A stretch of 64,000 nucleotides of DNA from Vandiemenella viatica (GCA_031002005.1 CM061914.1:12138148-12202147), one strand, 5' to 3'. Numbered from the stretch's first letter, positions 32,985 through 44,940 are shown. Numbers and translations are program-made. Notes: a model not told the origin generated them from the letters alone.

Positions 32985-33810
32985 ACAGTCCCTATCCGTT
33001 CTGGATGTCTGGAACCGTCTTGGCTGTCCCGTCCCTGCTGGCTGATGCTCGGATTAACTCCGTAGTTGTCTTGGAGAACCATATTCTTCTACCAGCACTT
33101 CTCTTTCCAGGTATTTTCCCCTGGAGAACAGATAGCAGGAGTTCATAACGGCTATTATTCCTCATGATGTGGCCAAGGTACTGAAGCTTTCATGTTTTTA
33201 TGGTGGTCAGTATTTCCATGTCTTTTTTTTTTTTCATTTTGCGGAGCACTTCAGCATTTGTGGTGTGGTCTGTCCACGGTATCCTCAACATTCTTCGATA
33301 CAGCCACATCATGAGGAATAATAGCCGTTATGAACTCCTGCTATCTGTTATATGGCATTGGGAATTATTGTTTTTGCCAATGACCATTTCTTTTGTCTTA
33401 TTTATATTAATGTCAAGTCCGTATTCGTGGCTGCTTTGTGATACTCTAAGATATTGTAAACTTTCCTGACTGTGTGCAAAAATCACTGTCATCTGCGTAT
33501 CGAATGTTGTTTATCCAGTTTCCATTCAACAGCACTCCCATCTCCACACCACTCAACGCCTCCCTAAAGATATACTCTGAGTAGATATTAAATAATAAGG
33601 GGGACAGGATACAACCTTGTCTTACACCACGAAGAATTTTTACTTCATCCTTATTTTCTCTCTTCAGTCTCACATGAGCAGACTGTTTCCTGTACAGGTT
33701 AACAATAATTCTGAGGTCTTTATCATCCAAGCCAATATAGGATGGGGCAGATTCTTTAGCAGTTGTGCAGTGCCCACACAATCGGTATGTCTAACCTGCA
33801 GTCTTAAATT
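32985..33810 (-). pseudogene. RTE-type LINE fragment with internal rearrangement
   Basis: Same family as 17130-17960. On the minus strand it reads LDDKDLRIIVNLYRKQSAHV, ILRGVRQGCILSPLLFNIYS and NNIRYADD (active-site box near 33510), then jumps to the C-terminal end near 33000-33290. The part between is largely missing, and a 47-nt segment of the C-terminal end appears in inverted orientation at 33303-33349. The copy lies in the POLDIP2 intron and is antisense to it. Confidence 0.7.
33127..33349. repeat. Perfect 47-nt inverted repeat with 129-nt spacer
   Basis: The arm at 33127-33173 is exactly complementary to the arm at 33303-33349. The left arm is the LINE's normal sequence. The right arm is a misplaced inverted copy. 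Confidence 0.9.
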
Positions 33811-34334
33811 TCGCGGATCTGTTCATTCGATGTCTCGTCCAAAATTTCTGGTACGGAAAAATGGTATGAGAACTTTCATTTTAAATATAAATTTTAAATT
33901 TCCAAGAAGTGTACTATTTTGAGTATATGAAATACCTTTAAGTATGATGGTAATTACAATAGTTTGGTGGCCGTTTAAAACTAGCTTCCGTCACGAGGTC
34001 ATAACTCGAGGACTCCTTCCACAAACCCTCTGCTGCAGAGCTAGTCGACAATTTGAAATTACAGCAAATAGTGGCGGTGTTCGTGTTCAGTGGAATGGTC
34101 TTTAACAATACAAATATTTTGTTCAATATAGACTTAAACGCGTTCACCGTTGGATGTTGTAGGTTCTAGCCAGAGTGATACATAAAACGAGGGTAGGGAA
34201 GATATACAGACGATTGGGATAAGGAAGGAAGTGTTACCAAGGATTTGGAAACAAAGTAGAGATATTAACTGGTTTTATAAGACAATTAGTGATGGGAGGC
34301 AGTTAATCTGAGGAGCAGCCTTTCCATCATTTCT

Positions 34335-34680
34335 ATAAGGTAACTGGCCATTATCTCTATTCGTTCCAAACTGAAACTGATAAATAAGGTATCTGCTTTG
34401 GTGACTTTCTACGACACATTTTTGTGTCATGAGCCATTTATCTTCCTTGATATCTAACGGATATAGTTAAATGAGGTCTCATTTTAAAGATTAAGTCACA
34501 TCAAGATTTGGTCACATCATATTTCAAAAAAGGAAATTGACCCTTGTAGGGCAAATGTGATATTATTTCCATTATGTGTTTTTTTTTTTTTACGCGCCAT
34601 TTATCCCCCTTGATACCTAAAGGAAATCAATGAATGAGGTATCATTTTAAGGATTAAGTAGTATTTACTTTCTAAGCATG
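34335..34680. repeat. Two to three monomers of the 167-bp satellite, outlying copy
   Basis: It contains GAGCCATTTATCTTCCTTGA followed by TATCTAAC (near 34430) and GCGCCATTTATCCCCCTTGA (near 34592), with the intervening AATGAGGTNTCATTTTAAAGAT block. These are the same words as the large array at 40530-44290. The first unit is truncated. Confidence 0.75.
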
Positions 34681-34755
34681 AAGTATGGTTTTCTTTTAGA
34701 TAAATTTGTCTGAACTTATGCACAACCAGAAATTGTATTTATGACAATAAAGTAT

Positions 34756-35003
34756 CAATTGGATAATGGAAACAAAGAAACTGCTGCGAGGCACTGAAAA
34801 TAGGATAGGAAAAAAATACATAGGAACCCGTTACTTACGGTTCCTATGTATGAAGGTAGGAGGGCGAGGCGAACATGTAAAAACACAAAAACATAAACAA
34901 AACAAGACTCATGTCGAAATATTATGCAATTTGTTTATGTTTGTGTTTTTACGTGTTCGTCTCGCCCTCCTGTCTTCATCTGTGGTAAGTGACGGGTTTC
35001 TAT
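34756..35003. mobile_element. Foldback element with long inverted arms
   Basis: 248 bp flanked by identical 14-bp direct repeats TGACAATAAAGTAT (34742-34755 and 35004-35017). Arms of about 75 nt pair: AACCCGTTACTTAC near 34827 with GTAAGTGACGGGTT near 34986, and AGGAGGGCGAGGCGAACATG near 34857 with its near-complement near 34950-34975, closing on AAACATAAACAAA. The left arm also contains a small hairpin (CATAGGAACC/GGTTCCTATG). No coding capacity. Confidence 0.65.
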
Positions 35004-35239
35004 TGACAATAAAGTATAAATAATAAGTTGTTTAGACGATATTTATTGTGAAATAGTATTCTGATAGAAAGTAAAGCAATTGTTATATGGTTTCTGTATC
35101 TTTCCACCTGCATTCAATTAACTGTTTGATTTGTTAAAGTGTGTGGCTGTTTTACTGATCAATTAATTGCAAATAAGTAAATGTTATTTAGCCAATCATC
35201 CTTAAAAGTTGGAATTTCATGTTTTTGCATGTTATTTAG

Positions 35240-35403
35240 ATCCTCCATTTGTCGGTCTGGAGACCCTGGAAGCCTGGCAAAGAAAGAATCACCCTTGGCT
35301 GGAACTATCAGACGTCCACAAAGAAACCACTGAGAATGTGCGTGTCACCGTCATACCGTTCTACATGGGTTGCCGGGAGTCCCAGTCGACTATGGTTTAC
35401 TGG
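35240..35403 (+). CDS. POLDIP2: POLDIP2, internal exon B
   Basis: The acceptor TTATTTAG ends at 35239. The exon supplies two bases that complete an Asp codon with exon A, then 54 codons: PPFVGLETLEAWQRKNHPWL, ELSDVHKETTENVRVTVIPF, then YMGCRESQSTMVYW. The donor is TGG|GTAAAC at 35404. It starts the ApaG-like (DUF525) beta-sandwich. The block NHPWLELSDVH is a signature of POLDIP2 as I recall it. Intron 1 upstream is 4,473 bp and holds the MITE, the LINE fragment and the foldback element. The frame runs on into exon C in phase 0. Confidence 0.94.
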
Positions 35404-35632
35404 GTAAACGAAATGTTTCTGATATACTTGTAGGTGATAATCTTGGAAGTAAAAGTAACCAAACGTGAGATTTTGATTTTCTTAGACGTACGGATTAATT
35501 AATTGCTCGTTTCATAAAATGTAATGTGAAAGTTATTACTTTGTTGCACAGCTATCTTAAACTTAACTATATTATCTGAAGGCACAAATATGACGAAAAG
35601 AACCCCCCGATATCAGTTCACCGTTTCCACAG

Positions 35633-35838
35633 TGGCGGTACTGCATCCGACTGGAGAACCTGGGAAAGTTGTCCGTGCAACTGCGAGAGCGTCACTGGCG
35701 AATCTTCAGCCTCTCGGGCACTCTGGAGACCGTGCGCGGCCGAGGCGTCGTCGGCCAGGAACCGGTGCTCTCGCCCACACTGCCCGCCTTCCAGTACAGC
35801 AGCCACGTCAGCCTGCAGGCACCGTCTGGGCACATGTG
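35633..35838 (+). CDS. POLDIP2: POLDIP2, internal exon C (ApaG-like domain core)
   Basis: The acceptor TTTCCACAG ends at 35632. The exon encodes 68 codons plus two bases: WRYCIRLENLGKLS, VQLRERHWRIFSLSGTLETV, RGRGVVGQEPVLS, then FQYSSHVSLQAPSGHM, the core of the ApaG-like domain. The donor is TG|GTGGGC at 35839. The two leftover bases join a G from exon D to make Trp. The exon is strikingly GC-rich compared with the flanking introns. An overlapping frame in another phase is a shadow. The upstream intron is only 229 bp. Confidence 0.95.
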
Positions 35839-36064
35839 GTGGGCATGCAACATAGGATCGTAACAACTTTAGCGAAGTATCAATTTTAAGGAGAGGTGTG
35901 AACAAAAAGTAGGAAGGTTTTGACCAAACCAGAAAAAGTAGTTAGGTTGACTCCTGTGACCATGGTGAACCAAGCCACATGAATGGCTTACTGTGCACTA
36001 TTTATTCAGAACAGAAGTGGTTGGGGTAGATTAAAAAATATCATAGGAAATGATTTAGAATTAT
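35839..36064. other. Start of the 18.4-kb last POLDIP2 intron
   Basis: Nothing recognised. The whole span 35839-54286 is one intron, filled with the repeats listed below. Confidence 0.6.
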
Positions 36065-36535
36065 AAAACTAGCTTTGTCCTGCAGCGTCGCTTGTGGGGA
36101 CCTGTGTGTGTGAGTAACATTAATACTTCTGGTATGGTTCAAAATTAGAAGTGGAAAACCATCTTGCTTAAAAAATAAATTAAATTTAAGTGAATTTTTA
36201 TAAAAATAAATTGTCAGTGCTATGAACAGTGAATGGTAGCAAAAAAGAACAAACCTGAATGGGAATCAAACTTACAAACCTTTGCATCGAAATGGGACAC
36301 CTTAATGCCAGAAGTTATTTAGTCATTGCAGTTTATAAGTCTTTTCTGCTGATATACAATAAAAAAATTAATTTATACATAGCTGTAAAATATTTTGATA
36401 TTAAGAACAGATTTTAATTAGCTTTTCTGGCACCAGACTTACTGAATAAGATTTGCCATAGATTTTAATTAAGACCCTAACCATTCAAACTGTGAAAATC
36501 CCACCCTAATCTGTTCAGTAGTTTACGCACAGATT
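36065..36535 (-). repeat. Degenerate SINE or RTE-tail-like repeat
   Basis: The left end ACTAGCTTTGTCCTGCAGCG and the right end CTGTTCAGTAGTTT resemble the two ends of a common RTE-related repeat. On the minus strand near 36265-36310 a stretch resembles tRNA A and B boxes (TGGCATTAAGGTG, and GTTTGATTCC). It is too diverged for a firm call. Confidence 0.35.
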
Positions 36536-36539
36536 ATGA

Positions 36540-37470
36540 AACTATTATTGACGTCTCTGGAATTACTGGTGCTGCCGTCAGTTGCAGTTGGGTGGTCTCT
36601 GTGGTGTTCGTCCTTACGGATAGCCAGTTTGTGATTAGGCAATGAGGTGGGGCGTGTTGCTAGAGGTGTATCCGTTGATGTGTACGGTGTCGTGGCTAGA
36701 TGATTTGTTGCAAGGGGAGGAGCTGTGCAGTGGTGTAGAGGAAATGGGGGATAAGGATTTGTTAACAAGTATATTTTTCATATGAGGTGGTCTGCTGAAA
36801 TGGATACGGTGTATTGTGAGAATGAAAATGGGAATAATGTGACACATTTCTGGGAAAGAAGTAAAAAAAAGTCACAGGAATGGCATAGAATTTGGTAGGA
36901 AAGGATGAGAAAGGAGGTTGGTTGTGGGTTGGCATGACGGATGTTTTTGTATGGGATAATTGTTGTGTATAAAGGATTGGTATGGTTGTTGGTGATAGAT
37001 GTGTCTGCCTTGTGTAAGTGGGAAGTAGGACAGTTGGCAGAGTGTAGGAATGATTGTGGGTTTTACATGAAGTGTGTAGTTGTGCATTGTCCATGAAGGG
37101 AATTGCTTCAAGGAAAGTGATGTAGATGTTGGAGTAGGATCGTGTGAAGTTTAAACTGGATGTCATTAAGGCAATTTGTGAAATTAAGGCAGGTGGTTTT
37201 TGCTGTTGGTTCAGATTACATATATGTCATTTATAAATGAACATTCACCAAAAATGAAAGCAGGTAAACACAAAAAACAAAAATATTTCATTTTAAAACT
37301 TTATTCCTGCAAGGTGAAGTGCCGTTTGGCAAGGGAAATATTGTGCACTAAGCTCCGTCGTGTATACACCCACAATGGCTTAAAGTTCTTCTCTGTTGTT
37401 CAGCTCGGTAAGTTCTGGCGTGCACGATGTTTCGACAGCTACCTTTGCCCTCTTCGTCGGGTGAAATGGT
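36540..37470 (-). pseudogene. Penelope-like element fragment (minus strand)
   Basis: Minus-strand frames include ITFLEAIPFMDNAQLHTSCK (about 37060-37120) and a Thr/His/Pro-rich continuation. These resemble the FLDV...LHTS...KPT segment of Penelope RT seen at 11605-11700. Upstream on the same strand, the run GTAGCTGTCGAAACATCGTG (37418-37437) resembles the non-coding end motif of Penelope elements. Badly degraded. Confidence 0.45.
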
Positions 37471-38147
37471 AGATTGAAGGGGTCAGTGCAGCAACAAGTT
37501 GCTGACAGCAGCAGCCCCTGTACAAACTACACACCAGGAAACCCTGTGATCCCTTCAGATTTTCCTTCTTTCTCAAGACCTGTTTCTAACTAATATAAAA
37601 TACCTTCCACCGGAGTTGATGTTTAATTTCAGAATTTTCTGAGTGACTGTTAATTTTTATTTATTTAATAATATTTGCCTGCCTATATGATTTTTTGCAC
37701 AGCCCAGGGGCTTTCTCTACAATTTACCCCTACCCCTCCACCAAGGTCTCCACTATCCTTTTTCCGTTTTTGTATGTATTTATCATAATTTTAACTCTGT
37801 TTGCTATCCAGTGGCTTTTGTTTCCTCAAAATCTATGTAAATATTCTCCTCCTCCTGGTTTTTAAATCTACCATCAGTTAAGACGCAGTGTCACGGATAT
37901 GCATCTCCACCTCTCCATCCCTGGGTGCTCAACAGTCGAGTCGGCGGTAGCACCACTCTTCCTTTTTCTCGAAGCGATTCGGGCCCTTTCCGTACCATAA
38001 TTTCTTTGGTCTTATTGATGCTACATGCTGCTTATATATCGGCAATCTTAGCAACAATCGAAGAATTAATTTAAGAATGTAGTTGCCTCTGTTCCTTTTA
38101 AAATATAACAGTTTATTTAATTGGTTCTGAAACATTAAAGTAACTAC
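37471..38147. other. Unassigned intron sequence
   Basis: Pyrimidine-rich stretches and no recognisable coding or repeat motif. Confidence 0.4.
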
Positions 38148-40310
38148 TTGTCAATAATAAATAGTAATTTTTGGAACAAGAATCAGAAACTTTTCTTACC
38201 AATATATCTAGCAAACATCCTACTAATTGGCAAAAACTTAAGGGGACACTCGTCAAAGCTGCTCAAAGTATTGGATCACCTCCCAGAAAACGAAAACATA
38301 AGTGGCGGAATGAAACCTGTGATAAAGCTATAGAACTTAGAATAAAAGCATGGTGAAATTGGAATTCTCATAAAACCACACAAAATTGGCAGGAATTCAT
38401 TAAAACTCAGAAACAAACTGCAAAACTTATTAGATTAGAGAAACGTATTTATGATAGAAACAAACTAGCAGAAATTGATCAAGAGTTTAAGAGAAACAAC
38501 ACAAGGAACTTCTACAGAACATTCAAGGAAGAATTGTCAAATTCCCAGGCTCCTAGCCTCTGTTTCAAACGTCCAGATGGGACTCTAGAAACAAATAATA
38601 TGGGAAATTGTAAGCTCCTAGCAAATTACTTCAAAGAGTTTCTAAATTGTGAACCTCCTAAGGACAACTTACCTTTGAAAAACCCACTCCGAATCCAGAT
38701 TCAGAATCTCCCACTTTAGAAGAAATCCAACAAATAATTCATGGACTTAAAAATAACAAAGCCCCTGGGGAAGATGGCATAATTGCTGAAATGTGGAAAA
38801 TGGGTGGTACGAGTCTTGCTCAAAAAATTCATATGATTATTGAAGATATCTGGATCAAGGAAATAATCTCTGATGACTGGAAATGTGCACTAATTCACCC
38901 ACTTCACAAAAAAGGGGATAAAACACATAAATAACTACAGAGGAATTTCCTTGTTACCAATCACTTACAAAATTCTATCCAAGGTACTTCTCACGAGACT
39001 TGAAACACAAACAGATCATCTTATTGGCGAGTATCAGGCAGGATTTAAAAAAGGCAGGTCGTGTACAGAACAAATTTTAAATCTCAAAACCATCTTACAA
39101 ATCCGTAAAAACCGACAAACAGTAATCACCTTTGTAGATTTCAAAAAAGCTTATGACTATTGACGGACAAACCCTTTTTAAGATACCAGAAGAATACAAA
39201 GTAGACAGGAAAACAAGAGAATTAATCAAACAGACATTAACGGATACCATTTCAAAAGTAAGGTTCTTAGATGAGGTGTCTGAACCTTTTAAAATCAGGA
39301 CAGGAGTTCGACAAGGAGATGGACTGTCACCCGTTTTGTTCAATCTTGTTCTGGACAAAGTAATCAAAACATGGGAGAAAGAAGTGCAAGGAATAACCAT
39401 TGGCAGGCTACTCAGAAATAAACTTCACTTGCGGTGTTTGGCCTTTGCAGATGATCTGGCAATTCTCTCCAACAATAGGCAAGAGGCAGTCCACGCCCTT
39501 GAAAAACTGCATGAAATTTCAGCTAAATGTGGTCTGCAAATCTAATATGCTAAAACACAATATATGGAAGGATCTTCACGGTACCAAGATGGACAACCCT
39601 TAAAAACTCGATTTGGCGATATCACTCAGATATCTAGAAGAAATTATTCAACCTCAGAACTAAATCGTGAAGCAAACAAGGAGAGAATAACTAAATTACA
39701 AAAAGCCTACAGAATCACCTGGAACAGATACAACAAAAGGTCAATATCCCGAAATGCCAAGTTAAGACACTATAACACTGTAATCAGACCGGAGGCATTA
39801 TACGCATCGGAAACTTTGATCATTGGGGGCAGGTCATTGATTAAAGATATTGAAAGCAAGAAAGGAAAATCTTTGGCCCAGTTTGTACCGGTGGAATTTG
39901 GATGAAAAGGAAATCATACGAACTATATCAACATTCGGAAAAAATTTCAGACACATTCAGAAAAGAAGAATTAAATTCTACGGCCATATTATCAGAATGA
40001 GTAACAACAGACTATAACAAAAAGAATTCTAAAATTGGCCATTTCAGTGAAAATCAAAAACAACTGGTTAACTGAAATCGAAAAGGATCTCCAGGAAATT
40101 GGAATAACAGACGATATCATAGAGGACAGACGTCGATTTAGTAGCATGGTCAATAACCACCAGTTTGCCACCAGCCTGTATATTAGAAGAAGGAACACTT
40201 GGATGGAAGAACGTAGGAAAGAGCACAGCGAAAGGATGAAGAGATTCTGGGAACAGAGGAAAAACACGTCTGCTAGATAAGTTCACTCGCGCTCCTGAGT
40301 TGGGCAGAAC
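38148..40310 (+). pseudogene. LINE endonuclease/RT remnant (RTE-like), copy in the last intron
   Basis: Coding remains on the sense strand of POLDIP2. A pre-RT region contains LAEIDQEFKRNNTRNFYRTF (38468-38527), then NNYRGISLLPITYKILSK (about 38930-38980), QAGFKKGRSCTEQILNLK, TVITFVDFKKAYD (motif A, about 39120-39155), RTGVRQGDGLSPVLFNLVLD (about 39298-39357) and LAFADDLAIL with FADD near 39445. A basic C-terminal region ends KRFWEQRKNTSAR. Frame breaks occur at about 38355, 38717, 39163, 39545 and 39905. It lacks a recognisable endonuclease. It differs from the RTE at 19.6 kb and from the CR1-like LINE, so it is a third LINE lineage. Confidence 0.7.
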
Positions 40311-40632
40311 GAAGGAAAAAAAATAGTAATAACCAATGTTATCTGTAAATACCTGTTGGTGTTACTCTCAGTAGGGTTATGCAACATCGCTATGTTAAAT
40401 CCCACAGTCGGTTAGATTTGAAATTAATAAGTTAAATTCATTGCCCTGTTCTATTTGAAATATAATTGTTTAATCAGTTTCTACTACAGTAAAACAATTT
40501 TTTTGTGATATATATATTATTTCTGTAAGGTGTTTTTTTGTCACAAGCCATTATCTCCCTTCGTACCGAGATCAATGAATGAGACTCATATTAAAGCTTA
40601 TAGTCTCCACCTTTGTCACGTCATATTTTAAG

Positions 40633-42753
40633 TAGGGTCCGACCGAAGGTTCGGCTTCGGCCACCTTCGGCCAAAAAAAGCACCTTCGGCCGCACATTCG
40701 GCTTCGGCCAAATTCAGCCGAATGTTTGGCCGAAGCCGAAGGTTTACATCCAACCCCTGAAAATGAACCAACTTTTACGAATACCGTCACGTAGCGCGCC
40801 AACAGACGATAGCAAAGATAAAGAACCATTTGGAAAACATCATAAAAATTAGTGGGAAGTATATTGTGAAACCAGTGTTAAATACCAAAGCTTGATTAAT
40901 TTTTAAAAAAAATCAGAGATCTTGTATGCGCCCAAATATTTTACAAAAGAAATTTAACAGTCTACTTTACGCGATATCGTAGAACAAAATAGCCCCACCA
41001 TGGCCCGATAATCATTTGATTTCTTTGCGGATTAGTGTATTACGTATGAACCTGGTCATTGTAAAAATGTTTCTGTACAACCTCGTTGAAAGAGAAGGAC
41101 TTCGCAGCCTTAATTTTACTGATCCTCAAACTCGACCCTAGTACAGACAAAAGCGAGAGAAATATTTTAGAAAGTCTTTAATGCCAACTACGCACGAAAA
41201 AGTAAACAGTAAAGTTGCATTGATTTTAGAAAAAGGCTGAATGGATCAGTTTTACCACGAAGATATGAAGTGATCAAGCAAACACGTTTTTGAGTGTCAC
41301 GGCACATGACATTTCCAAAATAAAAAAAATAAAATTAAATTGGCTGTTAGTGTGTTGGAAGATCATACAAGGCAATATATTGCGCAAAAAATCACCGAAA
41401 CTGTTACCAAATACAATTCAAAAGAAAATATCCATACGGGTATACGTAATAATACTTCAAATATGAATGCAACCATCCGCTATGGAAACTTCGTTTTTAT
41501 TGGTTGTGTTGCTCACACTCTACAGCTCATGATTCACAAAATAATTTTTAAAGATATTGCTATAATAGAAATAGTGAAAAAGTGTTGTAAAACGTAAGAA
41601 GAGTGAACAAGCCACTAGATATCTTAATTAATAGAACAGAAAAATGAAATAAATCTGCATATGTTAGAACGTGATGGAATAGAAATTCCAACTGTAGAAG
41701 AATGGATACAAATGAACAATTTTATAACTGCGCTGAAGTGTATTTAGGAAGCAACAACTAATATTTCTCAACAGTATCTTTAATTATATCAATCATTGAC
41801 ATCTTAAACACAAAACTTGCTCAGAAGGATGAAGGCTGATCGTATAATACTGCTCAAAAGCCGCTTGTGTGGGTCTGTTAACAGGAGATCTGCTTTCGCA
41901 AGAAAAACCTTACGGTTGTTGATTGCCACTCTAATCGATCCACGGTTTAAAATTAAGTATTTGACTAGCGACGAAATTGTAAATACGAAGACTGATATTT
42001 TGTCATTTCTACGTCAAAACTGTGCACTGACAATAACAAATAACACGGGTCATTTTGAGCGATTAAATCTTATTTTATTAGTGCCGATGTACTTTTTGTT
42101 TTGGTTATATTTAGTACATTTTTAATTAATCTGTATACGTGAAACTACTTTCAAAATATTGGTATTGACTCGGTTTTAACTGAAAATTTAATATGTGATA
42201 CTAATTTAGACAGCAGAATATCGTATTTTAAAAGCTAGAATAATTTATGCTAGGTAGAAGGTTGAAATTTATTTTTATTGTTAAAAAACGATGGTATTAC
42301 TATACATAAGCTAACATGTATTTGATTTACCAAAGCTAAAACTCCAAAACTTATCAATTTAATCCACGGGACAAATTATTCTGATTTGATTCGGGCTGTT
42401 ACTGTTAAATTTTATAGTTTATTTTTATTATTGCTAAATAAAAATAACTGCATTTATTTTTGCTAAATTGCATTGGTCAGAACCTGGTTTGGTACTATTT
42501 TACTGTTTTATTTTATTCTAATAAATAAATATTAAAAACTTTGTTTATAATTATTGTAAAGGTGCAATTTATATAAAAAATACAACATAGTAAAACAAAA
42601 AAACAGTTCATTTTATGCATGTCATATATACTTCATGTTAATGTTCTAAGATATATAATTATTTTTGAACCTTCGGCTTCGGCCGAAGGTTATCCCAAGA
42701 GCCGAACATTCGGCTTCGGCTTCGGCCAAAAAATGACCTTCGGTCGGACACTA
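40633..42753 (+). mobile_element. hAT transposon with GCCGAA-rich ends
   Basis: 2,121 bp with ends TAGGGTCCGACCGAAGGT (left) and TAGTGTCCGACCGAAGGT (right, complement) and a perfect 8-bp target duplication ATTTTAAG (40625-40632 and 42754-42761), as expected for hAT. About 100 bp at each end consist of alternating TTCGGC and GCCGAA words. The interior keeps transposase remains. Confidence 0.9.
41340..42125 (+). pseudogene. hAT transposase remnant
   Basis: Two separated open stretches. The first (41340-41597) reads IRNNTSNMNATIRYG, then FIGCVAHTLQLMIH, the D-N-A-x-N-M and C-x-A-H-x-L-x-L block of hAT/ZBED transposases (here Asp is replaced). The second (41817-42125) includes TLRLLIATLIDPRFKIKYL, the ATFLDPRFK-like block. 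The N-terminal BED finger and the C-terminal dimerisation region are missing or unreadable, and several stops separate the pieces. Non-functional. Confidence 0.65.
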
Positions 42754-44290
42754 ATTTTAAGAAAGGACTTTTCAGAATTCAACCCCAAGAAGACAAAAAA
42801 GTCAATATCCCTAAATGCTGTTTTTTGTGTTACCAGTAATTTATCTCCCTGGATACCTATCTGAAATCGTTTCATGAAGTATCATTTTAAAGATTAAGAT
42901 CTCCGCTTTGGTGACATCATATTGAGACAGGTATTTTTCGAAATTCGGCCCTTAAAGGGCAAAAGTATCAATATTTCTGCAACGCGTTTTAGTATCATGA
43001 GCCATTTATCTCCCTTCATATCTAACCGGTTATAGATAAATGAGGTATCATATTGAAGAGTAAGGTCTCCTCCATGATAACATTAAATTATAAGAAATTA
43101 ATTTTTCGTAATTCAACCCTGAAAGGGTAAAAAAGTAAATATTTTTAAAATGCTTTTGTGTCTCGAGTCATTTATCTCCCTGGATATCTAACCGCGATAA
43201 ATGAAGTTGGATTACGAAGAGTAATGTCTCCGCTTTGGTGACATCATATATTAAGGAAGTAGTTTTTTGAATTCAACCCTTAAAGGGATAAAGTATCATT
43301 GGTTCTACAATGCGTTTTGTGTTATGAGCCATTTATCTCCCTTGATATCTAACCAAAATCAATAAATGAGTTATCATATTAAAGAGTAGTGTCCCTGCCA
43401 TGGTAACATTATATTTTAAGAAAGATATTTTTCATAATTCGACCCTGAAAGGGCAAAAATGTCAATATTTCTAAAACGCGTTTTTTGTGTCCCGAGCCAT
43501 TTATCTTCGAGGATATATAACCGAAATCAATAAATGAAGTAGGATTATGAAGATTAGTGTCTCAGCTTTGGTGACATCATATACTAAGAAAGAATTTTTT
43601 TTTGAATTGAGCTCTTAAAAGGAAAAAGTATCAATGGTACTTCAACGTATTTTTGTGTCACGGGCCATTTATCTCCATTAATATATGACTGAGATAAATC
43701 AATGAGGAATCATTCTAAAGATTAAGGTCTCTGCTATGGTCACATTATGTTTTAAGACTGGAATTTTCTGAATTTAACTCCTGAAGGGCAAAAATATCAC
43801 TATTTCTAAAATGCATTTTTGTGTCTCGAGTCATTTATTTCCCATGAGAATTAAAGAAAATTGATAAGCGAGGTATTTAACGACCGAGGTCTTCGTAAGG
43901 TATTCGGTTGTTTACACCATATTTTAAGGAAGGGATTTTTTACAAAATTTGACCTTTAAAGGGCAAAAGTATTAATATTTCTACAATGCATTTTTCCGTC
44001 ACGAGCCATTTATCTCCACTGATATCTAACCAAAATCAATAAACAGGGTATTGTTTAAAATATTATAGTATCCGCTTTGGACAGATCATATTTTAAGAAA
44101 TAACGTTCTTTAATTTCAACCCTTAAGGGGCAAAAATATCATAATTTCTAAATCTTTTGCTTTTTCACCTTCCTTGATGCATAACCGAAATCAGTAAATG
44201 ACATATCGTTTTAGAGATTAAGGCCTCCAATTAGGCAAAATCGTAAATTAAGAAAGAATTTTTTGGAATTCGATGCTTAAAGTGGTCACA

Positions 44291-44940
44291 TGTATCAAAC
44301 AGTCCTCAGATTGCAGCAGTAGTATCACTGAGATGTAAAAAAATTGTTTTTTATACAATAAGAGGCTTTTCAGATATTTTTTTCTGTTGCAGAAACATTT
44401 TTGATTTGCTATACAATTCCAGTGTAAATAATTTATTTGCACAGCAGCACATATGACAGAGATGTTGATGTGCTGTGTGCATTGTATTCTGTTATGGTCA
44501 GTGACAGTTTGTTGTACATACAGTGTATTGAATTTTCCTAACTGTTTTGTAATATGTTTTGATGCGTACGTATTATACTAAACAAATAAATATTTGCAGT
44601 GACTTGTCCTATATCTATGTCTGTAGATATTTGTGTAATACAGTGATGGTTGAAAATATATGAGTGAAGCAGTGACTGATGAATAGGTGGACTTAAACCA
44701 AACCCATCAATTTTTGGAAAAATATGTTTGATTTGTTGTAAAGTGGCGGCATCTGTGATGTTTCCACTTCATCAGCTATCGCTATATGACATTATGGATA
44801 AATGTATATTGTTTAATACAATGTATGCAAGTGTACTTAAGATAAGGCTTCACAGCATAAGTAGTTAGTGTGGATAATTTTATGTAGTGTGTAACATTAA
44901 GTTTTAAGAAGTTGACAGTGTAAAAACCAGAGAGAACAGT
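44291..44940. other. Unassigned AT-rich intron sequence
   Basis: No gene, terminal repeat or tandem repeat was recognised between the satellite and the minisatellite. Confidence 0.4.

Larger units (their letters stand above)
40530..44290. repeat. Satellite array, about 167-bp monomer, split by a hAT element
   Basis: Roughly ten diverged monomers. GAGCCATTTATCTCCCTNNA recurs near 42829, 42994, 43164, 43324, 43491, 43659, 43825, 43999 and 44163, with spacing of 160-174 bp. Each unit also holds AAATCAATAAATGAGGTATC, a TTTGGTGACATCATATTTTA block and ATTCAACCCTTAAAGGGCAA. The first unit (40530-40632) is separated from the rest by the hAT element at 40633-42753. An outlying group is at 34335-34680. 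Confidence 0.85.

Noticed and set aside
35590..35889. A 99-codon + strand frame over POLDIP2 exon C
   Set aside because: It is out of phase with the conserved exon reading. The POLDIP2 frame with matching splice sites explains the sequence.
36230..36310. A possible tRNA gene on the minus strand
   Set aside because: Only weak A- and B-box-like words. No cloverleaf can be drawn convincingly. Better explained as a worn SINE.
37418..37437. A host regulatory element (conserved GTCGAAACATCG word)
   Set aside because: The word fits the non-coding end of Penelope-like elements, and decayed Penelope coding sequence lies next to it on the same strand.
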